DNA from: Tepidisphaeraceae bacterium
GTDB taxonomy: Bacteria > Planctomycetota > Phycisphaerae > Tepidisphaerales > Tepidisphaeraceae
NCBI GenBank assembly: GCA_035998445.1
Contig: DASYHQ010000007.1
Coordinates: 1 to 64,000 of the forward strand
Length of the DNA stretch: 64,000 bases
Direction: 5' to 3'
The notes beneath the pieces were generated by a model. The model worked only from the letters and a program-made list of their open reading frames with translations. It was not told where the DNA came from and searched no databases. A program made the translations under genes and the position numbers. Of this stretch, positions 1 to 8,700 are shown one piece after another (the stretch's first letter is position 1; each line of letters opens with the position of its first letter).

Positions 1-267
1 ACGAACAATCACGAGACCGGCGTCACCTACCCGATCGACGTGCGGCGCATCACGATCCTGCGCAACAACATCATCGGCGGTCGCATCTACACGACGGGCC
101 GCAACTGGGGCGAGCCCGGCGCGCAGGTCAGCCGGCAGATCGCCAGCGACTACAACCGGTTCAAGCCGGATGCCAGCGGCGTCTGCTGGCGGTTCTTCCG
201 CACCGACATGCGGACGTTGCCGCAGATGCGGGCGTTCGGGTTCGAGGTCAACGGGGCGATCGTTTAG
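1..267 (+). CDS. C-terminal end of a phage tail protein, possibly beta-helical (5' end outside window)
   Basis: The frame is open from the first base of the window and ends at a TAG, so only the last 88 residues are visible. The visible part has short alternating strands and Asn/Gly turns (DVRRITILRNNIIGGRIYTT), the pattern of right-handed beta-helix tail spikes and fibres, followed by a compact C-terminal cap. It sits immediately upstream of the SGNH hydrolase gene and in the same direction as the tail genes, so a tail or adhesin role is inferred. Too little is visible to name a family. Confidence 0.5.
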   Translation, partial: TNNHETGVTYPIDVRRITILRNNIIGGRIYTTGRNWGEPGAQVSRQIASDYNRFKPDASGVCWRFFRTDMRTLPQMRAFGFEVNGAIV

Positions 268-359
268 GGATCGACCCCAAGGCGACGGTCGTCAAGTGGG
301 GGCGTCGGGACGGGGGAAGTGGGCGGCGTTTAAGCAGCACGACGGAGCAATGACGATCC

Positions 360-2600
360 ATGCCAGCCATCCACAACAACGCAACCCGCCCTGCCTTCAA
401 CGCCATGCGCGCCAATCGCGTGGATGTCGTGATGCTATCCGACAGCAACGGGCTGTTCGGCGGGCACGGCTGGGACCACGGCTGGCAGCACGCGCTGAAC
501 CTGAAGTACAGCCTCTACGCCACCGGCTCCATGTACCAGAACGAAAACATGAGCAGCGGGTCGGGCGTGGGCTTCAACGCCCAAGTCATGCAGACCGGCA
601 ACTCGCTGCTCAGCCTGCCGTCGACCGCACTGACGGGCACCGGCTCAATCACGGCCAACGGCTTCACGCTGGCCGGCAGCGGCACGATGTTCACCACCGA
701 ACTGTCGGTCGGGCAGATCGTACGTGTCGGCAGTGGTTCGTTCGGTCGCATCGTCTCGATCACGAACGACACGACGGCAACGGTGGCACTGGCGTGGGGC
801 GGGTCGCTCAGCGGTCAAGCGCTTTTGAAGTATGCCAAGCCGCCGGCCGAGCTGTATCAGTACATCGACTTGGGCAACGTGTCGGACGTTGGGCTGCACC
901 CGATCAATTACTTCTACGTTGAGGCAGGAACGACCTTCAGCGCCGGCCAGAACGGCGTCATCCTCGCGTCCACCTCCCCCTTGGACGTGTCGGGGCCGCT
1001 CATCGCCCGCTGGCGCTACGGGACGTTCAACGGTGGTGCCGGATCGTTCCGGCCCGGCTTCCGCCTCGAATCGTCGCCGTTCACTGTGCTGGCGGTCCAC
1101 GGCAGCGGGGCGATCTCGACCAACACCGGCGCCGTCGGCATGGCGACGGCCGAGGTGTCGCTCGCGGCGGCGAACCGAGAGGGCTTAAACCTCGGGGTGC
1201 GGTGGCGTCTCGACGGGCAGGCCCACGCGGTCGGCCCGTTCTTTGGCCTGTCCACGCGCGTCTACCGTTCCGACCGCACGGCGGGGGCCAGCCTCCATAC
1301 GCTCGACTTCAAGGGCGGCAAGAGTACCCGCACGCTGGCGCTGGACGTCCAATCGGCGTCGGACGCGATGCTGACGGAGTACTTCGGCGAGGTGCGGGCG
1401 CTGCAGGCGTCGCAGTCCAAGCGACACGTCGTCATCGTCATCAACTCCGGCGTCAACGACCGCAACGAGACGGGTGCGAGCGTGGGGCCGACGCCGAACG
1501 CGACCGGCGACAGTCCCGCGGCCTACGCCGACAACCTCCAGGCGATCATCAACCGCGTGCGGGCGATCTGGACGCTGAACGGCTGGCCACTGTCGGAGCT
1601 TTACACCCTCGTGATGCCGTCGCACGCGATCAGTGCTCCCGACGATGCCGAGGTCATCACGTACCGCACCGCCGCGCAGGGCGTGGCCGACGCCAACCCG
1701 CAGACCGACGTGGTGGACCTGTCGCAACTGGCTGACTTCACCGTCATGCGAGCGAACGGCTGGTACGCGGGCACGGGCGACCGCAACCACCTGACGCAGA
1801 TCGGCTACGAGGGGCTGAGCGTGCGGATCATCGACGCGCTGTCGGCGGACCTGACGTACGCTGATCTGGCGGTTCAGTCGGACCTGGACACGTTGCTGAC
1901 CCGCATCCCTGGCGTCGTGCAGCCGCAGACCGGCGACGCCTACGCCAAGGCGGTAGAGGCCAAGGACAGCGCCGACGCGGCTGCACGACCCGGTGACGCG
2001 ATGACGCTGACGGCCGCGGCATGGCATACGGGTGGCGAGATCATCGAAGGTCACCTGCTCGACGAGGGCGACGGCCAGATGCTGGTCAACATGCTCGTCG
2101 GCGCCATCGGCAACAGCAACGTGGACGAACTGTCGCTCGTCGCCGCCATCCGCGCCGACATCGAACGCACGGGCGGCACGCTGGCGCTGACGTACACGGC
2201 CGCGGAAGGTGCGCGAACCATCGCCTCCAACACGTTCGACGCGGTGGGGGAGATCGACCTTACCGGCCTCGCGATGGAAACGACCGCTGAGGCCGCGCGC
2301 GTCGCAGCGGTGGATGCGAAGGCGGCGGCGGATGGGATCGATGCTGCCCCCGACCTGCGCGGGCCTGGCGCATCGTTGGTGACCATTCCCCTGACCGTGG
2401 ACGGCGCACCCCTGGCCGACGCCGACGTCTGGATTACGAGCGATGCGGCGGGCGCCAACGTCATCGCCGGCACGCTGCAGACCGACAGTGCGGGCGAGGC
2501 GACGTTCCTGCTGGACGCGGGGTTGACGTACTACGTTTGGGCGCAACGCGATGGCGTGAACGCGATTCGGGGTCACTCGTTTGTTGCGGTGGAGGACTAA
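360..2600 (+). CDS. SGNH/GDSL-type hydrolase, phage tail associated
   Basis: This 746-residue protein carries the SGNH catalytic blocks. Block I is MLSDSNG with nucleophile Ser29, block III is GVND at 364-367, and block V is GDRNH with Asp474 and His477. These enzymes usually deacetylate or de-esterify glycans, so cutting or binding a host surface polysaccharide during adsorption is likely (inference). A strand-rich insert near residues 80-145 contains the GSGTMFTTELSVGQIVRVGS type of motif seen in phage structural proteins. The last 90 residues look like a carboxypeptidase-regulatory or Ig-like fold. The ATG follows a GGAG at 344-347. The stop overlaps the next start (TAATG), so it belongs to the late operon. 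Confidence 0.8.
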   Translation: MPAIHNNATRPAFNAMRANRVDVVMLSDSNGLFGGHGWDHGWQHALNLKYSLYATGSMYQNENMSSGSGVGFNAQVMQTGNSLLSLPSTALTGTGSITANGFTLAGSGTMFTTELSVGQIVRVGSGSFGRIVSITNDTTATVALAWGGSLSGQALLKYAKPPAELYQYIDLGNVSDVGLHPINYFYVEAGTTFSAGQNGVILASTSPLDVSGPLIARWRYGTFNGGAGSFRPGFRLESSPFTVLAVHGSGAISTNTGAVGMATAEVSLAAANREGLNLGVRWRLDGQAHAVGPFFGLSTRVYRSDRTAGASLHTLDFKGGKSTRTLALDVQSASDAMLTEYFGEVRALQASQSKRHVVIVINSGVNDRNETGASVGPTPNATGDSPAAYADNLQAIINRVRAIWTLNGWPLSELYTLVMPSHAISAPDDAEVITYRTAAQGVADANPQTDVVDLSQLADFTVMRANGWYAGTGDRNHLTQIGYEGLSVRIIDALSADLTYADLAVQSDLDTLLTRIPGVVQPQTGDAYAKAVEAKDSADAAARPGDAMTLTAAAWHTGGEIIEGHLLDEGDGQMLVNMLVGAIGNSNVDELSLVAAIRADIERTGGTLALTYTAAEGARTIASNTFDAVGEIDLTGLAMETTAEAARVAAVDAKAAADGIDAAPDLRGPGASLVTIPLTVDGAPLADADVWITSDAAGANVIAGTLQTDSAGEATFLLDAGLTYYVWAQRDGVNAIRGHSFVAVED

Positions 2601-3160
2601 TGGCGATTGAACCGATCGACACGACGGCGGCGGAGGGGATTGAGGATACCGACTGGCACTACGGCACGCTCGCGAGCGTCGCCGACTTCGTGCGGCAGCA
2701 GAACCTGTCGATCATCAGCCCGAACGGCGATGGGACGATAGACGCGACCCGCGTGCGCCGTGACGGGCTCGACAGCGACGCCTACTTCAACGTGTCGATG
2801 CGCGGCGGCGTCTACGTGGTGCCGATCACGGTCGATGACGTGGCGCTGCCGGACCTTCCCGACACGCACGAGACGAAACGCTACTTCAACTCGTTATCCG
2901 ATTGGGACGTGGCGGCTAGGCTCAACGATCATCGCATGGTGTTCGGCGGCGGCAACCCGGCGGATATCGACAAGATGATGGGCGTGCTACGCGAACGCGT
3001 GGGGGCGGAGCTGGCGTTGGTGAAGTCGGGTGCCCGCGTGCTGGTGGCCGACCGGGTGCCGGTGGTCGCGAGCACAGTGGGGGTGTTTCAGTTCCCCGAA
3101 ATCGATCGGCGTGGCGGGTGCCGTTCTCGCGGTGGCGAATTCAGCAGCGGAGGTTGGTGA
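2600..3160 (+). CDS. Phage structural protein of unknown function
   Basis: The product has 186 residues and starts at an ATG overlapping the stop of the hydrolase gene by one base (TAATG). No family is recognised. The middle has strand-rich sequence (GGVYVVPITVDDVALPDLPD) and the end is Gly/Arg rich. Its place just before the tail-completion and tube candidates suggests a head-tail connector or minor tail part. An upstream in-frame ATG at 2537 lies inside the previous gene and is less likely as start. Confidence 0.6.
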   Translation: MAIEPIDTTAAEGIEDTDWHYGTLASVADFVRQQNLSIISPNGDGTIDATRVRRDGLDSDAYFNVSMRGGVYVVPITVDDVALPDLPDTHETKRYFNSLSDWDVAARLNDHRMVFGGGNPADIDKMMGVLRERVGAELALVKSGARVLVADRVPVVASTVGVFQFPEIDRRGGCRSRGGEFSSGGW

Positions 3161-3702
3161 TGCCCCGCACGTACCGTAGCGAACTTGTACAGGCCATTTA
3201 CGCTGCCGTCGGCGATAGCGCGCCCCTCGTGGCGACGCTGGCCAGCGTGCTGCCTGGCGCGCAGGTCCGCGTGCTGAAGGACAATCGCACGTCGCGGATC
3301 ATCCGCCTCACGCTCGGCCCGCCCGGCGGGTTCCCCGTCATTCAAGTGCGCACGGGCAACAGCGACAGCGGCGACATCTTCCCGACGCCGGAGACGTATC
3401 AGGCCGAGGCGGATGTCGAACTGACTGATGACGTGCGCCGCCAGGCCGAGGTCAACGTCGAACTGCTCTACGACGCCAACGCGCAGTCGCCGATCGACGA
3501 CGCAATCCGCGACCAAATCGAGACGCACGCGATGGCCGCGGTCGCGGGCCTTGGCCCGAAGGTCATCGACGGCCTGGGCCGCATGACCTACCGTCGCACG
3601 CAACGAATCAAAGAGACGATGAACGGCGTCGCGGTCGAACTGACCCGCATCGTCATCACTGCCAACTTCATCATCGAAGGCAGCGCGACGCTGCCCGATT
3701 AA
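3160..3702 (+). CDS. Phage tail completion / tail terminator candidate
   Basis: The product has 180 residues. The ATG overlaps the preceding TGA (TGATG) and follows a GGAGG at 3149-3153. The N-terminus is a helix (SELVQAIYAAVGD) followed by strands, and the centre reads like a small alpha/beta protein with a long helix at IDDAIRDQIETHAMAAVAGL. Size and position, two genes before the probable tube protein, fit the tail terminator or completion proteins of siphophages. The role is inferred from synteny only. Confidence 0.55.
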   Translation: MPRTYRSELVQAIYAAVGDSAPLVATLASVLPGAQVRVLKDNRTSRIIRLTLGPPGGFPVIQVRTGNSDSGDIFPTPETYQAEADVELTDDVRRQAEVNVELLYDANAQSPIDDAIRDQIETHAMAAVAGLGPKVIDGLGRMTYRRTQRIKETMNGVAVELTRIVITANFIIEGSATLPD

Positions 3703-3730
3703 CTGCCCCTCTCACAACCAGGAGTCCACT

Positions 3731-4084
3731 ATGCCCCGGAATACCCGATGGGCCGCCATCGTCACGTTGCCAGCCGGCGGCCAACGCCGCGTCGGTTTCA
3801 TGTACAGCAAGCCCGACGCCACCGAAGAGGAAGTGCGTCATCACACGACGTTCATCGCGCCGCTGCCGTTGTTCCGCGGCCAGACGGACGAGAACGTGAA
3901 GTTCTACGGCCCGTTCGCCAGCACGGCCGAAGAGGTTGCCGCGACGACCGCCGCCCTCAAGACGTCGTCCCTCAACGCCAAGGTCAAGACGCCCAAGGCT
4001 CGGAAGCTTGAGGGCGTCCCCGACATCGACCCCAACGCGCAGCCGGTGGCCGACGCGACCAAGGGCGACACAGCCGCCGAGTAG
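3731..4084 (+). CDS. Small phage structural protein of unknown function
   Basis: The product has 117 residues and a good ribosome binding site (GGAG, 7 bases before ATG). The N-terminal half is strand-rich (RWAAIVTLPAGGQRRVGFMY) and the C-terminal half is Ala/Lys/Thr rich and probably disordered. It lies between the tail-completion candidate and the probable tube protein. I do not recognise the family. A minor tail or head-fibre role is possible but nothing in the sequence decides it. Confidence 0.6.
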   Translation: MPRNTRWAAIVTLPAGGQRRVGFMYSKPDATEEEVRHHTTFIAPLPLFRGQTDENVKFYGPFASTAEEVAATTAALKTSSLNAKVKTPKARKLEGVPDIDPNAQPVADATKGDTAAE

Positions 4085-4133
4085 TCCACCATCCCCGTTC
4101 GACGACCCAGTAACAAATTAGAGGAGCATCACC

Positions 4134-4577
4134 ATGGCACTTACCCCCATTCGCGCCACGACCGGCGAGGCCGACTTCACCTTGACCGAGGAGGGCGGCG
4201 GCGGCACGCCCGTGTCGTACGCCAACATCGTCCGCGGCGTCACATTCCGCCAGGAGGCGAGCGAGGAGAACGAGAACGTCTACGCGAACGAAGCATCGGG
4301 CGGCGATTTCTCGCTCGGTACGCCGATCACCCGCGCGACCGTCCGGTATCAGTTGAAGTACGGGGCGGCCGCCACTGCTCCGTTTTATCCGATCGAGGAC
4401 TTCCAGAACCGCGGGTTCGTGAAGACCTTCGCCGTCGGGTGTTCGATCAGCGGGACGATCACCTTTACCAGTAGTCAGATCAGCGACGATTCCGGCGTCT
4501 CGCGCCGTGAGGGTAACGAGGCCACCGCCCGCCTCAACGGCGCGCAGGTGTTCGCGTGGGACGAAGGCACGCCGTAA
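4134..4577 (+). CDS. Probable major tail tube protein
   Basis: The product has 147 residues, mostly short beta strands with Gly/Thr turns and an ordered core (ATVRYQLKYGAAATAPFYPI), preceded by a strong GAGGAG ribosome binding site at 4121-4126. A strong RBS fits a high-copy structural protein. It stands directly before the frameshifting tail assembly chaperone, where tube proteins normally lie in long-tailed phages. The assignment rests on synteny and composition; no tube signature was identified with certainty. Confidence 0.6.
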   Translation: MALTPIRATTGEADFTLTEEGGGGTPVSYANIVRGVTFRQEASEENENVYANEASGGDFSLGTPITRATVRYQLKYGAAATAPFYPIEDFQNRGFVKTFAVGCSISGTITFTSSQISDDSGVSRREGNEATARLNGAQVFAWDEGTP

Positions 4578-4638
4578 TCCGGTCTGACTTGATTCCCCCG
4601 CCTCACCTCCCCCTCCCTCCCCCTTCGGAGCTTCCCCT

Positions 4639-5190
4639 ATGTACGACTTCACGTCCGGCGCTTCGGCGCCGGTGCCGGTCCGCGTTGATGGCGCGCGGAC
4701 CTACCAGGTCCAACGGTTCCTGCTGCCCGAGTTCGAGGCGCGCGTCGCGTCGTCGCGCCAACGGCAGATCGACGAGTTCACCGAGGGCATGAGCAAGCAC
4801 GAGCGTGCTCAGTTCCTCGCGTTGACCCCGCCCGTTCCGGTGGACATCTACGCCGTGTGGAAGGAACTCGTCACGCCCGAGGGCATCCGTCACGTCATCC
4901 AGACGTGCATGGCCAAGTCGGGCGTTCCACAGGCGGACATCGACATCGCCCTGCGGAACGACCCGATGATCCTCCGCCGGCTGGCTGACGACCTGTCGTC
5001 GGCCGACGCCACGATCGCCGAACTGGAAGGCCAAGCCGAACGGGGATTTGAACCGGAGGCGGGGGACAGCGCCCCAAAACCGCCTTCCGGCGGGCCTACT
5101 ACCGCCGGCTCCACTCCCTCGCCCGAGACTGGGGCGCAGACCTCGACCGGTTCTACGCCGCCCAGTACGGCACAGATCCAAGCCGCCTGA
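4639..5190 (+). CDS. Tail assembly chaperone, short (gpG-like) product
   Basis: The zero-frame product has 183 residues. Residues 1-135 form an ordered, mostly helical domain (IDEFTEGMSKHERAQFLAL; VPVDIYAVWKELVTPEGIRH). The last 40 residues are a Pro/Ser/Thr-rich tail typical of the part bypassed by a frameshift. Such chaperones coat the tape measure protein during tail assembly. The gene lies between the tube and tape measure genes as expected. GGAG at 4627-4630 serves the ATG. A slippery heptamer within codons 145-147 leads into a second, better ordered C-terminal domain in the -1 frame. Confidence 0.75.
   Translation: MYDFTSGASAPVPVRVDGARTYQVQRFLLPEFEARVASSRQRQIDEFTEGMSKHERAQFLALTPPVPVDIYAVWKELVTPEGIRHVIQTCMAKSGVPQADIDIALRNDPMILRRLADDLSSADATIAELEGQAERGFEPEAGDSAPKPPSGGPTTAGSTPSPETGAQTSTGSTPPSTAQIQAA
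5073..5079 (+). other. -1 frameshift slippery heptamer C CCA AAA
   Basis: In the frame of the chaperone gene the codons here read GCC CCA AAA CCG, so the heptamer fits X XXY YYZ exactly. After a one-base slip the ribosome continues at 5079 in a frame that opens after a TGA at 5049-5051 and stays open to 5385-5387. The zero frame runs on to 5190, so the heptamer lies well inside the shared window. The same arrangement directs gpG/gpGT expression in lambda-like phages. Confidence 0.75.
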
Positions 5191-5387
5191 CCTTCCTTCA
5201 GTTCCTACGCATGGCCAGCGGTGCCGAACGGGTGCTGAGCCTGCGAGCGCTGTTGGCGACGGGAACCAAGCAACGGCTCGACAAGATGGACGATGAGGCG
5301 ACGGCTAAACGCGACGAGGCGATCGCCGCCATCGAACGGGCGTGCGGTGAGATCCCACCGGAAGACGAGGACGACGACGATGAATGA
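5079..5387 (+). CDS. Tail assembly chaperone, -1 frameshift extension (gpGT-like)
   Basis: This frame adds 102 residues to the first 147 residues of the chaperone, giving a 249-residue fusion. The extension is ordered (YYRRLHSLARDWGADLDRFY) and ends in a run of acidic residues. It lacks a start codon and ribosome binding site at its beginning. An internal ATG at 5211 would discard the first third, so frameshifting is the better explanation. The T part of gpGT proteins normally recruits tube protein. The last bases overlap the start of the next gene, keeping it coupled. Confidence 0.7.
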   Translation, partial: TAFRRAYYRRLHSLARDWGADLDRFYAAQYGTDPSRLTFLQFLRMASGAERVLSLRALLATGTKQRLDKMDDEATAKRDEAIAAIERACGEIPPEDEDDDDE

Positions 5388-5784
5388 GGATTTCGTCGAG
5401 AACATCATGGCGGACGTCAACGCGGCGGCGGAACGGGCAATCCGTCCCGCCGTCGCTGACGTTTATGAGGGCGTGCGCGAGGCCGTCTCGGTGCCGGTCG
5501 GATACGCGCAGGGACCGCGTGGTGGCGTGATGGTGGTAAGGAGTCTCCCCGGCGAGGCTCCAAGGAAGGAACGCGGGGTCTACCGGGATTCGTGGCAGCA
5601 AGAGGTGGCGGTCGACGGTGACCGCGTAGAGGGCACCGTGTTCACCGACGACATCCGGGGGCTCTGGTTCGCGGAAGGCACGAAGGTGGGCGGCGTGACG
5701 CGCATGGCCCCCCGTCCCCACGGCGAGCAGCAGTTCAATGAGGTCGCCCCGTCCCTCCCGGCCCGCGTGGCGGAGAACCTGTAA
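5380..5784 (+). CDS. HK97 gp10-like tail/neck protein candidate
   Basis: The product has 134 residues. An N-terminal helix (VNAAAERAIRPAVADVYEGV) is followed by GEAPRKERGVYRDSW, a strand hairpin and a GTKVGG loop. This order of elements is that of HK97 gp10-like connector proteins, which join the tail to the head. Assignment is moderate. Its place between the chaperone and the tape measure gene is unusual, because gp10-like genes normally precede the tube gene. The start overlaps the end of the frameshifted frame and the stop overlaps the tape measure start (TAATG). Confidence 0.55.
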   Translation: MNEDFVENIMADVNAAAERAIRPAVADVYEGVREAVSVPVGYAQGPRGGVMVVRSLPGEAPRKERGVYRDSWQQEVAVDGDRVEGTVFTDDIRGLWFAEGTKVGGVTRMAPRPHGEQQFNEVAPSLPARVAENL

Positions 5785-8700
5785 TGGCAGAACAGCAACA
5801 CGTCTACGAACTCAAGTTCGTCTCCGACTCCGCCGACGTCCGGTCGGACCTGGCGGAGCTGCGCGAGGATGCCGCCAAGGGCGTCAACGTGCCGCTGCGG
5901 ACCGGTTCCGAGGCGGGCGAGAACGGCGGCCGTCGACCGCCCCGCGATGGCCGTAACACGCCAGCCACGCCCGACGATGGCCCGCCACCGCGGCGGTCGG
6001 ACCCGCCCCGGCAGAACGCGCCCCAGCAGTTCAACGCCGACTTCGCGCAGCGGTTCGACCGTTCGCTGCGCGCCACGTTCAACACGTTCTCCGTGATGCT
6101 GGCGACCCTTGAGACGATCCAGCAGGGTACGGGTGGCGTCGACCTCAACACGTTGAAACAGCGGGTCGAGGTCGCCAAGGGCCGCGTCGCGGCACGGTTG
6201 GGCGGCGAGCCCATCACCCGTGCCAGCGTGGCCCGCGAGATCGTCGAACGCGTAGCCGAGGTGGTCGAACCCGTCCGGTCGCGCCGTACCCAGATGCCGG
6301 ACGTGCGCCGGGCGGTCGAGTATGCCCGCCAGAGCGATGACCCGGCCCTCCGACGTTTGGCGACCCAGTACGACGACCCGCGCGAGTTGGGCATCGCCAA
6401 TGCCGAGCGACGGAGGACTGCGACAGTTGAACCAACGGCAGTGCCGCGTCGGCGCCGTCGGCAGCCCGTGGTGGAGGCAGAGGCGTTGCCGGAAGACGTG
6501 CCCCCGGCCCCGTCCGCGCGCCCTGCGCGTCGCCGCCAGCGAGCTGCGATTGAACCGGACAGGGCCGACCGCCCACAGCGCGCCACCGAGGCGTTGCCCG
6601 AAGACGTGCCGCCTGCGCCACGCCCGGTGGCCGCACCGCCGCGCCGCGCAGAACGCGAGCCCGCCCGGCGCGATCCGGCCACCGGGCGATTCGTTGCCCG
6701 CCCGCAAAGGGCGCGTGACGCGCAGGGACGGTTCCTGCCGGTCGAACGGATGCTGGGCCCGGAGAATCGCCCACCCGAATGGAATCCGCCGTCCCCCCCG
6801 TGGGACGGCGACGCATGGCGACGGGAAACGGCCCAGCGCGCTGCACAGTTCGGCATGGACCCGGACACGCTGCGGGCCAGGGAGAGCATCGGCGGGCGGA
6901 TGACGCCCGAATTGGCGTCGCGGTACATCCGTCCTGTGGATCCCCGGCAGTCCGAATGGTTGCGCGGCCCGCAGCGGCCGCAGGAGCCGGCGGAACTGGC
7001 TGACCCGCGGGGGCTACCCGCCTTCACCGGTCGACGCCGGGAGTTCGGACCGCAGCCGCGACCCATCCCCGTGGCGGTGGATGCCGGGCAGGCACGCGCC
7101 GAGTTGTCGAAGGTCGAGGCCCAGGTAACCCGCGTCCAGAACGCGCGACCGACGGTGAGAGTGGGGGCAGACGGTGCGCCCACGCGACGGAGCGCAGGTC
7201 CGGACCTGGCGGGCAACCCGGCTGCGTTGTTCGATCGCCGCGACATCCGGCGCAACGCGCAGTTCTTTGATGCCACGATTGCCGATCTATCCCCGCGCCA
7301 GCAGCTAAAGCGGGTGCGAGAGCGGTTAGAGCAGGTGGGCCCGGGCGGGCAGCCGCCGGCGCCGAACGATCCACTGTTGCCAGAGTTCACGCGGTTGAAG
7401 CGGCGGGAGGATGCGCTGCAGGCGCAGCGGGGATTCGGGCGTTTCCTGACGCAGGAGAACTTGGGCAGGGTCGCCGCCGTTGGGGCGGGTGCTCAGATCG
7501 CCGAGACGCTTTTCGCGTCTAGCAACGTCCTGTTTGACACCGGCCGCGGCGCCGATCGGTTTAGCATTCAAGGCCAGTTGGCGGCCCGCCGGTCTGGCGA
7601 GCAGGTGCTGCGCGGCATTCCGCTGATCGGTGGGGCGCTGGCGGAAGGTCGCGGGTTCCTCGACCGTCTGACGGGGCAGGCGACCGAGCAGCAGATTCAG
7701 GATCGACTCGCTTCGGCGCAGGCGGGGGATGAGTTGACGGCCCTGCGTCGTTCGCGTGGCGAGGCCGCCGAGCGTCGGGCCACGTTCGACCTCGGTGACA
7801 CGGCACGCCGACGGCTCGAGATCGAACAACGACGCCGGGCCGTGGTGAACACGGCTGGCGACCAACTGTCGGAAGTCTCGATCCAACTGAATGAGATCAC
7901 GCCACCGGGCCGGCAGGTGCTGCTGTCGCGCGAGCAGGCACAGAAGCGCGACGACCTGCTCGCGCGGCGGAGCGAACTTCAGCGACAGGCCGCCGAAGGC
8001 AATGACCAAGCCGCGTTTGAGATCCGACAGCTGGCCATCGAGCGGGGCGACCGTAACTTCGCTCTCGACGCATCGTCGCGCGGCCAATCCACGTACAGCG
8101 TGCAACGCGAACTGCTGGAACGCAGGCGGCCCCGTGGCGATCAAGACGCGCCGCTCGAGATGCAGGCGTTGGACCGTACCGAACGGCGATCCAACAATGC
8201 CATCGCCCGACGGTTCGACCAGGGCACCGACGCATCGGCCTTGCAACGGACCGGCTTCACGCGCCAGGCTGCAGAGGCTCGAGTTAATCAGCAGTTCGAT
8301 GAACAGGTGCGCGAGGCGGCGAAGAACCGCACGGCGCCGGGCGGGGAGGGTGCGCTGGACGCAATCCGGAAGGCCCGCGAGGAGGCCATCAAGGTGGCAG
8401 TGGGGGAGGTGGATAGGGCGGCGATGCAATTCTACGGGCGGGTCGACGCCTCCCGACTGACCCGCCGGGGCTTTGGTGCCGCCGCGGCGCTGTTGGACGT
8501 CAGTACGCAGTTCCAAGCCACGACCCGCGGCATGGACCGCAACAGCGACGCCTATCGGCAGGCCGTGGCCGCGCGCAACGAAGGATTCTCCCTCGTCAAC
8601 GAGCAGCAGCGCCGGCAGAACACGTTGGGCCGCGCCGACTACGAGGCGGGGGCGCTCCGGCTCAACCGCAACCCGCTGGCGGCCCAGCTACGTGAGAACC

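Noticed and set aside
1185-2576. Long leftward open frame (463 codons) opposite the SGNH hydrolase
   Set aside because: It is rich in Arg, Val and His with no domain, lies fully antisense to a gene with clear catalytic motifs, and is explained by high GC codon bias.
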